Positions 6,906-13,594 of a stretch of 16,063 nt of DNA are shown in pieces. The DNA comes from Gemmatimonadota bacterium (lineage in GTDB: Bacteria; JAAXHH01): positions 1-16,063 of the forward strand of contig JAPOOT010000108.1 of NCBI GenBank assembly GCA_026713285.1, given 5' to 3'. A model generated the notes under the pieces. It ran no database searches and was not told the DNA's origin. It was given only the letters and a program-made list of their open reading frames with translations. Position 1 is the stretch's first letter. Every line of letters begins with the position of its first letter. A program made the translations under genes and the position numbers.

Positions 6906-7994
6906 ATGATCGACTATGGCGTGTTCCTCATGCCCGTGCACGATCCGACGAAGCCGCCGGGACAGTGCTATGACGAGGACATGGAAATGCTGGTGCGTTC
7001 GGAGGAACTCGGCTTCAGCGAATTCTGGGTGGGCGAGCACCACTCCTCGAGTTACGAGAACATCGTCATGCCCGAGATCTTCCTCGGCAAGGCCCTGGGC
7101 CTGACCGACCGCATGCGGCTCGGCGCCGCGCCCGTGTGCCTGCCCTACCACCATCCCGCCCACGTGGCCGGACGCCTGGCCTTCCTCGATCATCTCTCCC
7201 ACGGCAGGTTGAACATCTGCTTCGGACCCGGCGCCATCCCGACCGATATGGAGATGTACGGGGTCCGTCCCGAGGACTCCGGGGCCATGGTCGGCGAAGC
7301 GATCCAGATGATCATGACCCTGTGGACCACCGATCCGCCCTACGATATAAACGGCCGCTTCTGGCAGATGCACGTGGGCCGGGAAGTCCGCGAGGACCTG
7401 GGCATGGGGGTCTACCTGAAACCCCTGCAAAAACCCCACCCTCCCCTTTCCGTTCCCGTGATCATGCGCGATTCGGCCGGGACCCGCATCGCGGGCCGGA
7501 AGGGCTATTCTCCCTTCAGCCATCACATGGTCGCTGCCAACGTCCTGGTGAACCATTGGGAGACCTATGCCGAAGGGGCCCGGTCGGAGGACAGGGAGCC
7601 GGACCGGCGCAAATGGAAGATCTCCCGTAACATTTTCGTGGCGGAGACGACGAAAGAAGCCCGCGAAAAGGCCCGGAACAATTCACTCGGCAAATGCCTG
7701 GAATATATCATGAAGCTGACCGACCTCGGACCTGGAAGGGGGCTGTGGAAACGGGATCCCGATATGGCCGATTCCGAAGTCAACCTGGACTACATGATGG
7801 ACGAACAGGTTATCGCGGGCGATCCCGACGAGTGCGTGCGGCAGCTGCACCGTATGATGGAAGAAACCGGCGAATTCGGCACGCTCATCTTCACCGCCCA
7901 CGACTGGGACGACAGGGCGGCCTGGATCGACTGCATCGAGCTCTTTGCCAGGGAAGTCATGCCGAGGTTGAACAAGTCGCTTGGCCACGCCTGA
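6906..7994 (+). CDS. LLM-class flavin-dependent monooxygenase, paralogue 1
   Basis: A 362-residue protein of the bacterial luciferase-like (LLM) superfamily. These enzymes use reduced FMN or F420 to oxygenate or oxidise small organic substrates inside a TIM barrel. Family blocks: GFSEFWVGEHHS (residues 37-48), MRLGAAPVCLPYHHPAHVAGRLAF, LSHGRLNICFGPG and a C-terminal block with TGEFGTLIFTAHDWDD. It is the first and most divergent of three tandem paralogues. Where the other two have SMNSSTMK in the middle, this one has IMRDSAGTR, so it probably acts on another substrate. The start is set by AAGGAGT six nt upstream of the ATG at 6906. An ATG at 6902 is out of frame. No flavin reductase gene is nearby, so reduced cofactor must come from elsewhere. 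The family call is firm, the substrate unknown. Confidence 0.93.
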   Translation: MIDYGVFLMPVHDPTKPPGQCYDEDMEMLVRSEELGFSEFWVGEHHSSSYENIVMPEIFLGKALGLTDRMRLGAAPVCLPYHHPAHVAGRLAFLDHLSHGRLNICFGPGAIPTDMEMYGVRPEDSGAMVGEAIQMIMTLWTTDPPYDINGRFWQMHVGREVREDLGMGVYLKPLQKPHPPLSVPVIMRDSAGTRIAGRKGYSPFSHHMVAANVLVNHWETYAEGARSEDREPDRRKWKISRNIFVAETTKEAREKARNNSLGKCLEYIMKLTDLGPGRGLWKRDPDMADSEVNLDYMMDEQVIAGDPDECVRQLHRMMEETGEFGTLIFTAHDWDDRAAWIDCIELFAREVMPRLNKSLGHA

Positions 7995-8011
7995 GTACGG
8001 CGGATGGTTTT

Positions 8012-8034
8012 CGCAGGTACGTGCATGGCCTGCG
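8012..8034 (+). terminator. weak hairpin after paralogue 1
   Basis: CGCAGG (8012-8017) and CCTGCG (8029-8034) form a 6-bp stem around an 11-nt loop, followed by an AT-rich stretch without a T run. It lies 18 nt after the stop at 7994. It could be a weak terminator or an attenuating structure between two paralogues, or could be chance. Confidence 0.25.
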
Positions 8035-8061
8035 TATATACATTGTAGATACGTCGGGGTT

Positions 8062-8101
8062 GATTCATCAGGATAGACACATTGGGATGGATTCATCAGG
8101 A
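8062..8101. repeat. 12-bp direct repeat, two copies 28 bp apart
   Basis: gattcatcagga occurs at 8062-8073 and 8090-8101, in the gap between the first two monooxygenase paralogues. The flanks are partly similar (ggggtt before copy 1, gggatg before copy 2). This may be a two-copy version of the array pattern seen in other gaps of this window. Confidence 0.8.
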
Positions 8102-8126
8102 ATCCAGCAGAATTTCGGAATCCAAT

Positions 8127-9215
8127 ATGAAGCACGGTATGTTCATCATGCCATTTCACGATCCGGCGAAGCCACCCGCCCAGTGCTACGACGAGGACCT
8201 CGAGCTGGTGGTGCTGGCCGAGGAGATGGGGTTTTCCGAGTTCTGGATCGGCGAGCACCACACCCACCAGTGGGAGAATATCGCCCTGCCCGAGGCCTTC
8301 ATCGGCAAGGCTCTGGCCATGACCGATACGATCCGGCTGGGCACCGCGCCCACGTGCCTGCCTTACCACTATCCCGCCCACGTAGCCACGCGCCTGGCCT
8401 TCCTGGACCACCTGTCCCACGGACGCCTCAACCTGTGCTTCGGCACGGGCAGCGTCTTTCCGGACCTTGAGCTCTTCGGTATAGACCCGGCGGCGAACAG
8501 CGCCATGATGGAAGAGGCCGCGGAAATCGTCCTTCATTTGTGGACCCAGGACCCGCCATACCGGTACGACGGACTGTTCTGGCAGATCGGGCTCGAGAAG
8601 TGGGTCGACCGCGAGTCCCATCTCGGCATCATACAGAAACCCCTGCAACGGCCCCATCCGCCCATCTGCGCGCCCGCCATGAGCATGAACTCGTCGACCA
8701 TGAAGTCCGCCGGACAGAAGGGGTGGGCGCCCATCAGCAGCAACCTGATCGCGGGCAACGTCGTAGCAGACAACTGGAAGGTGTACGAGAAGGCGGCGCT
8801 CGAAGCGGGCCGTACGCCAGAACGGGCCGACTGGCGCGTCTGCCGAAGCATCTTCGTGGCCGATGACCGGGACGTGGCCAGGAAGCGGGCGTGGTCGAGC
8901 TACCTCGGCGGGTTCTTCCGGTTTCTGGGAGGGGTCCTGGACAAGGGGAATGAGCCCGGACGCAAGAAGATGTTCAAGCGCGATCCGGACATGGCCGACG
9001 AAGCGTGCGACAGAGACTACTACCTGGGCGAACAGATCATCCACGGCGACGTGGACGAGGTGGTCCGCCGACTCGACGAACTGCGGGACGAGACCGGGGA
9101 TTTCGGAACGCTCATCCTCATGGCTTTCGACTGGAACGACGCGGAAGACAAGGCCGCGTGGCTGCGTAGCACGGAGCTTTTCGCCAACGAAGTCATGCCG
9201 CGCATGCAGCAGTGA
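8127..9215 (+). CDS. LLM-class flavin-dependent monooxygenase, paralogue 2
   Basis: A 362-residue luciferase-like monooxygenase homologue and close relative of the next gene; by eye about 19 of the first 110 residues differ. It carries FIMPFHDPAKPPAQ at the N-terminus, EFWIGEHHT, IRLGTAPTCLPYHYPAHVA, LSHGRLNLCFGTG, MSMNSSTMKSAGQKGW and, near the end, TGDFGTLILMAFDWND. The ATG at 8127 is chosen over an in-frame ATG at 8082, because the protein then begins MKHGMFIMPFHDP, exactly parallel to MKYGMFIMPFHDP of paralogue 3. The 15 extra residues of the longer form match nothing. CGGAA six nt upstream is a modest ribosome-binding sequence. FMN- or F420-dependent oxidation of an unknown substrate is inferred from the family. 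LimB-like and other degradative monooxygenases share this layout. Confidence 0.93.
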   Translation: MKHGMFIMPFHDPAKPPAQCYDEDLELVVLAEEMGFSEFWIGEHHTHQWENIALPEAFIGKALAMTDTIRLGTAPTCLPYHYPAHVATRLAFLDHLSHGRLNLCFGTGSVFPDLELFGIDPAANSAMMEEAAEIVLHLWTQDPPYRYDGLFWQIGLEKWVDRESHLGIIQKPLQRPHPPICAPAMSMNSSTMKSAGQKGWAPISSNLIAGNVVADNWKVYEKAALEAGRTPERADWRVCRSIFVADDRDVARKRAWSSYLGGFFRFLGGVLDKGNEPGRKKMFKRDPDMADEACDRDYYLGEQIIHGDVDEVVRRLDELRDETGDFGTLILMAFDWNDAEDKAAWLRSTELFANEVMPRMQQ

Positions 9216-9338
9216 GCGGAAATGACGCGTATACGGGACTGAACGGGTAGGCTGGGGACTGGCATCATGTTGTCGCCCCTGGCCGGCCTGTTTCAGACAA
9301 CGCCGGCACGAATCAGGACCAACATCGGAGAATCCGAT

Positions 9339-10409
9339 ATGAAATACGGGATGTTCATCATGCCCTTCCACGACCCGGTCAAGCCGGCCGCGCAGTGCCA
9401 CGACGAGGACCTGGAACTGATCGTGCGCTGCGAAGAGCTGGGTTTCACCGAGTTCTGGATCGGCGAGCACCATACCATGAAGTACGAGAACATCGTGCTG
9501 CCCGAGGCCTTCATAGGCAAGGCCCTGGCCATGACCCACACCATCCGGCTCGGTACGGCGCCCACCTGCCTGCCCTATCACCACCCGGCCCACGTGGCCA
9601 GCCGGCTGGCCTTCATGGACCAGCTTTCTCACGGACGGCTCAACCTGTGCTTCGGCCCCGGCAGCGTGACGACGGACCTGGAACTTTACAAGATCGATCC
9701 GAAGCTCAACAGCGCCATGGCCGCCGAGTCGGCGGAGATGATCCTGCAGATCTGGAGCCAGGACCCGCCCTATCATCTGAAGGGCCGTTTCTGGGAGATC
9801 GATCTGGAAGAGAACGTGGACCGCGACACGCTGATCGGCTATATCCACAAGCCTCTGCAGCAGCCCCATCCGCCCATTGGCGCCCCCGGGATGAGCATGA
9901 ACTCCTCCACCATGAAGACCGCGGGCGAAAAGGGCTGGTTTCCCATCAGCGCCAACATTTCCCCGGGCAACGTCGTAGCCGACAACTGGCGGGTTTACGA
10001 ACAGGCGGCTTTGGGCGCCGGGCGCACGCCCGACCGCGAAGACTGGCGCATCTGCCGCAGCATCTTCCTCGCCGACAGCAAGGAGGAAGCGGCAGCGAAA
10101 GTGCGCACCAATTCCCTGGGCCGGGGCTTCGAATACCTGGGCGGCCTCTTCGATCAGGGACTGGGTCGGAAGATGCTCAAGCGGGACCCGGACTTGCCCG
10201 ATTCGGAATGCAACCTGGACTACCTGATGACGGAACAGATCATCCACGGGGACGTGGACGAGGTGGTCCGCCGGCTGGACGCGATGCGGGAGGAGACGGG
10301 GGACTTCGGCACGCTGATCCTCATGGGATACGACTGGGACGACAAGGATGCCTGGCTGCACAGCATGGACCTCTTCGTAAATGAAGTCATCCCACGCATG
10401 AGTGCGTGA
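9339..10409 (+). CDS. LLM-class flavin-dependent monooxygenase, paralogue 3
   Basis: A 356-residue luciferase-like monooxygenase homologue, closest to paralogue 2. The blocks are conserved: FIMPFHDPVKPAAQ, EFWIGEHHT, IRLGTAPTCLPYHHPAHVA, LSHGRLNLCFGPG, MSMNSSTMKTAGEKGW and TGDFGTLILMGYDWDD. It lacks a few residues before the KRDPD block (FDQGLGRKMLKRDPD, against VLDKGNEPGRKKMFKRDPD in paralogue 2). The start is ATG 9339, with GGAG at 9327-9330 and an 8-nt spacer. An in-frame ATG at 9267 would add 24 residues that match nothing in the paralogues. Its last codons (VIPRMSA and the TGA stop) form the first copy of a 33-bp tandem array that runs on downstream. Together the three paralogues suggest stepwise duplication with substrate diversification. 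Confidence 0.93.
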   Translation: MKYGMFIMPFHDPVKPAAQCHDEDLELIVRCEELGFTEFWIGEHHTMKYENIVLPEAFIGKALAMTHTIRLGTAPTCLPYHHPAHVASRLAFMDQLSHGRLNLCFGPGSVTTDLELYKIDPKLNSAMAAESAEMILQIWSQDPPYHLKGRFWEIDLEENVDRDTLIGYIHKPLQQPHPPIGAPGMSMNSSTMKTAGEKGWFPISANISPGNVVADNWRVYEQAALGAGRTPDREDWRICRSIFLADSKEEAAAKVRTNSLGRGFEYLGGLFDQGLGRKMLKRDPDLPDSECNLDYLMTEQIIHGDVDEVVRRLDAMREETGDFGTLILMGYDWDDKDAWLHSMDLFVNEVIPRMSA

Positions 10410-10505
10410 CGCGGTCTGGTCATCCCACGCATGAGTGCGTGACGCGGTCTGGTCATACCGTGCATGAGCGCGTAACGCGGTCTGGCTATGCCGCGCATGA
10501 CGCGT
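10387..10505. repeat. 33-bp tandem array seeded in the 3' end of the third monooxygenase gene
   Basis: Copies begin at 10387, 10420, 10453 and (partial, diverged) 10486. Copies 1 and 2 are identical. Copy 1 includes the last codons and stop of the gene ending at 10409, and the array continues outside it. Copies 1 and 2 contain ACGCA-TGAG-TGCGT (first at 10394-10407), a perfect 5-bp stem with a 4-nt loop. Copy 3 keeps partial pairing. There are no spacers. Confidence 0.95.
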
Positions 10506-10591
10506 TATTTGTGTGGAACGAACAGGTTATGAATGGCCGGGGCTGACTCTGACCGACTGGATCGAACCGTAGACAAGCGTAAGGAGCATCT

Positions 10592-11398
10592 ATGAAGGGT
10601 CCACGCCTGCCCTACCGCTACGACCACTACACCTGGGTCGAACTGAAGGAGAAGGTGAAGGAGCAACCGGCCGTCATCCTGCCCGTCGGTTCCACGGAGG
10701 ACCACGGCTACCACATGCCCCTGGACGTGGACACCTTCCTGGCGAGCAGCGTGTGCGAAGGCGCGGCGAAGCTCATCCCCGACGAGGTGCTGATCCTGCC
10801 GGCCCTGCCTTACGGGTTCGAGGACCACCACATGGACTTCCCCGGTACGATCACCGTACGGGACGACCACCTGCAGGACTTCGTGGTGGATATCACGAAG
10901 AGCGTGGCCCATCACGGATTCCGGAAGATCCTCATCGTCAACGGCCACGGGTCCAACGCCACAATCCTGGAGACGGCCTCCCGGCGTACGGTCATCGAGA
11001 CGGACGCCCACTGTGGTACGCTCAACTGGTGGAGCGTGGCGCAGTCCAAGCTGTGGGAGATCGGCGACTCCGATCTGCAGTCCCACGCGGACGAGATCGA
11101 GACCTCGGTCTACCGCTACCTCAACGACGACGCGATCCAGATGGACAAGGCCGTGCGGGAAGTGAAGGTCCCCGTGTCCAGGTACTACTGGCGCGGCTGG
11201 GTCAGGGGCAAGGGCGCATCGCCTTTGCGCATGATGGACGAGTGGTCCAGGATCTCCGAATCGGGCGTCATCGGCGACGCCACCGTCGCCACGGTGGAGA
11301 AGGGCGAAGCGCTCTACCGCGCGGCTTCGGAGGAACTGGCGGGATTGATCCAGGAGTTCCGCGAACTGCCCATCGAACCCCGGGTCGACCGGCACTAG
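10592..11398 (+). CDS. creatininase-family metal-dependent amidohydrolase
   Basis: A 268-residue protein of the creatininase family, whose members hydrolyse cyclic or linear amides (creatinine, formamidopyrimidines and others) using two divalent metal ions. The signature PVGSTEDHGYHMPLDVDTF supplies E36, H38 and D47, with the same spacing as Glu34, His36 and Asp45 of Pseudomonas creatininase. VNGHGSN supplies H119, and SHADEIETS (164-172) matches the usual HAGExETS block with an acidic residue in place of glycine. GVIGDATVATVEKGE near the end is also family-typical. The start is clear: AAGGAG lies six nt before the ATG. The gene ends the metabolic block and sits behind a 33-bp tandem array. 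It could open an amide or lactam ring left by the monooxygenases, but this is inference. True creatininase activity is not implied. Confidence 0.9.
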   Translation: MKGPRLPYRYDHYTWVELKEKVKEQPAVILPVGSTEDHGYHMPLDVDTFLASSVCEGAAKLIPDEVLILPALPYGFEDHHMDFPGTITVRDDHLQDFVVDITKSVAHHGFRKILIVNGHGSNATILETASRRTVIETDAHCGTLNWWSVAQSKLWEIGDSDLQSHADEIETSVYRYLNDDAIQMDKAVREVKVPVSRYYWRGWVRGKGASPLRMMDEWSRISESGVIGDATVATVEKGEALYRAASEELAGLIQEFRELPIEPRVDRH

Positions 11399-11451
11399 CG
11401 CGTAGCCGTCGTATTCGCCACGAAAGGGACGGCGTCACTGGACAGTAGCCA

Positions 11452-11471
11452 GGGCGGGCACCCGTCCGCCC
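11452..11471 (+). terminator. GC-rich hairpin between creatininase-family and phosphatase genes
   Basis: GGGCGGGC-ACCC-GTCCGCCC forms an 8-bp stem, with one G-U pair in RNA, closing a 4-nt loop. No T run follows, so a classical intrinsic terminator is not shown. It lies 54 nt after the creatininase-family stop and 21 nt before the phosphatase start. It could end the metabolic transcript or hinder translation of the phosphatase. Confidence 0.4.
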
Positions 11472-11492
11472 ATCTCTTCGGAATTCCTGCTC

Positions 11493-13523
11493 ATGAACGT
11501 TGCTAAATTCAGTAGCGCGAGATCCAGTCGCATCATCCGCCGGACGTTGAAATGGCTGACCCCGGATACCTGGATCAAACGCTGTATCTATGCCGTCCTG
11601 ATCATGGCGGCGGTGTCCTTCCTGCTCCTGGGCACCTGGCAGGGGGTAGTCGGCTGGCTCGTCGTGCCGGCGGCCGTCCTGCTGGCCGCGAGCATCTTCT
11701 ACTACGCCTGGAAGACGCTCTCGTGGCTGCGGAATCGTCTGCTGTGGAAAGTCCGGAACCGCCTGCTCGTTTCGTTTATTTTCGCAGGCCTCGCGCCCCT
11801 TTGCATCGCTTCTTCGGTCAGTCTGCTCGTCGGATGGCTCTGGATCGGAACCCTGGGAACCAATCTGGTCTCCCGTCATATCGAAGAGACGACCAACCGG
11901 CTCGATCATCTTTCACTCGAAATACAACTGGCCCTTGTGGGGACGGCCACGGACGACAACCTGCCGTTCGCCGGGATCGTGGACGAAATCGTTCGCGACA
12001 ATCCGGACCTTTCCGGCCTGTCGATCAGCGTATTCGAAGATGGCAGACCAGTGAATGCGACTCCGCCTTTCGATACGCTGGAACCGCTGCCGGACTGGTT
12101 ATTCCGGGAAGGCCATTTCGCCGATGTGGTATTCGACAGCCTGTCCGGCGTCCGTTCCACGCTGTCCTTTCGCGCCGGCGACGCGATCGAATTCCGCGGA
12201 AGGGACCTGTACGTCCTCGCCTCCATGCCGTTGGGGGAGGCCTACCGGACGAAAATATGGGAGGAACTTGGCGCGCAGGTCTCGTACCGGGCGGAACCCC
12301 GTAACGAGGAGTTCTCCTTCTATGAACCTCCTGCTTCGGAAGTGGAGTGGCGCCAATTGCCGCTTTTGGGTGCAATTCACGTGCCCTGGGCTTTTTCCTT
12401 TGCAGCCAGGTCCTGGAATCACGGCGCGAGCAACCTGGCGATACTGGGCCTGGATCTGGATCCGATACACATATTCGAAGCCACCGTCAGTGCCGACATG
12501 CTGCTCTCCGGTTTTCCTCTGCTGTACGTTTTTATTACCCTATGCACGATACTCGTTTGCTTCGAACTGGTATCCTTTATGATCGGGCTGCTCGTTTCAC
12601 GGCGGATTACCACGGCCGTACACGGACTGTACGAGGGTACGGAGGCCATTCGCTCCGGCAGGACGGACTTTCGCGTGGAAGAAAGAACGCGGGATCAACT
12701 TGGCGAACTCAGCCACTCTTTCAATACCATGGCGCAGAGCATTGAGATGCTGATGGATGAAGAGAGAGAAAAAGAGCGTATCGAAACGGAACTTTCCATG
12801 GCCCGGGACGTGCAGGCCCGTTTCATACTCAACGAACCGCCGCGACAGGGTCCTCTCGAACTGGCTGGAGCCTGGATACCCGCCCGTACAGTCAGCGGCG
12901 ACTACTATGATTTCATCCAACACCGAAATCGAACGCTGGATATCGTAGTCGGCGATATCTCGGGAAAGGGCATCTCGGCGGCGCTCACGATGGCTGGCCT
13001 GCAGGCGTCGCTGCGGTCGCAGGCACTGGACCCCGCGCTGGAAGGAAGCCCGGAAAGGCTGTCCAGGCTGATGTCCCGTCTCAACGTCTATTTGTGCCAC
13101 AGCACGGCGCCGGAACGATTCGCCACGCTTTTCATCTGCACTTTCCACATGGAAACATCCCGGTTGAATTACTGCTGCGCCGGACATAATCCGCCCCTGC
13201 TCCTTCGCAGTGACAGCGACGATATCGCGTTGCTCGAAAGCGGCGGTTACCCGATCGGGCTGTTTCCGGAAGCGGAATTCGAAGAATCTGCCGTCCGTGT
13301 CGATCGGGGGGATCTCTTCGCGGTCTATACCGACGGCATTACGGATGCGCTCAACACGAAGGATGAAGATTTCGGGGAGGCTCGACTCCGCCAGGTCCTT
13401 TCGCAAAACCGCAACAGGCCCAGCGAGAATATCCTGGAACAGATCCTCGCCTCCGTACGCGACTTCTCCCTGGGCGCGGAACAATTCGACGATCAGACCG
13501 CCGTGATCGGCCGCGTGCGCTGA
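11493..13523 (+). CDS. membrane-anchored HAMP-PP2C (SpoIIE/RsbU-type) serine phosphatase
   Basis: A 676-residue signalling protein. Hydrophobic helices lie near residues 30-48, 52-70 and 90-118. A presumably periplasmic sensor region (about 120-338) follows, then a last helix (about 340-366), a HAMP linker (about 367-420, with SRRITTAVHGL) and a short charged coiled coil (EEREKERIETELSMARDVQ). The C-terminus is a PP2C domain. Its metal-binding acids are visible: D470 in SGDYYDF, D488 in VVGDISGKG, D614 in YTDGITD and D666-D667 in FDDQTAV. AGHNPP is also typical. Such proteins dephosphorylate STAS-domain anti-anti-sigma factors in partner switching, so it likely passes an envelope signal to a sigma factor. 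No anti-sigma or STAS gene is in the window. The ribosome-binding sequence before the ATG is weak (GGAATT). The family call is firm, the signal and partner unknown. Confidence 0.93.
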   Translation: MNVAKFSSARSSRIIRRTLKWLTPDTWIKRCIYAVLIMAAVSFLLLGTWQGVVGWLVVPAAVLLAASIFYYAWKTLSWLRNRLLWKVRNRLLVSFIFAGLAPLCIASSVSLLVGWLWIGTLGTNLVSRHIEETTNRLDHLSLEIQLALVGTATDDNLPFAGIVDEIVRDNPDLSGLSISVFEDGRPVNATPPFDTLEPLPDWLFREGHFADVVFDSLSGVRSTLSFRAGDAIEFRGRDLYVLASMPLGEAYRTKIWEELGAQVSYRAEPRNEEFSFYEPPASEVEWRQLPLLGAIHVPWAFSFAARSWNHGASNLAILGLDLDPIHIFEATVSADMLLSGFPLLYVFITLCTILVCFELVSFMIGLLVSRRITTAVHGLYEGTEAIRSGRTDFRVEERTRDQLGELSHSFNTMAQSIEMLMDEEREKERIETELSMARDVQARFILNEPPRQGPLELAGAWIPARTVSGDYYDFIQHRNRTLDIVVGDISGKGISAALTMAGLQASLRSQALDPALEGSPERLSRLMSRLNVYLCHSTAPERFATLFICTFHMETSRLNYCCAGHNPPLLLRSDSDDIALLESGGYPIGLFPEAEFEESAVRVDRGDLFAVYTDGITDALNTKDEDFGEARLRQVLSQNRNRPSENILEQILASVRDFSLGAEQFDDQTAVIGRVR

Positions 13524-13548
13524 TCTCGTCGTCGACCCGGTTCTAGAG

Positions 13549-13565
13549 GGCTCCCGCAGGGAGCC
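13549..13565. terminator. bidirectional hairpin between convergent genes
   Basis: GGCTCCC-GCA-GGGAGCC is a perfect 7-bp inverted repeat with a 3-nt loop. It lies in the 71-nt gap between the convergent phosphatase (ends 13523) and membrane protein (ends 13595, minus strand). No T run flanks it on either side. The position fits a shared terminator. Confidence 0.5.
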
Positions 13566-13594
13566 GCCGCGCTCTGTGCCGCGTGGTCCGCGTG

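Noticed and set aside
8082..8126. Upstream ATG starts at 8082 and 9267 for monooxygenase paralogues 2 and 3
   Set aside because: The added residues are unrelated to each other and to the family, whereas the inner starts give parallel N-termini.
7683..10361. 892-codon open frame on the minus strand opposite the monooxygenases
   Set aside because: Low-complexity composition repeated in step with the paralogues opposite. No motif of its own.
6793..10505. Transposon ends or miniature inverted-repeat elements at the arrays
   Set aside because: No terminal inverted repeats, target duplications or transposase; the units are plain direct repeats.
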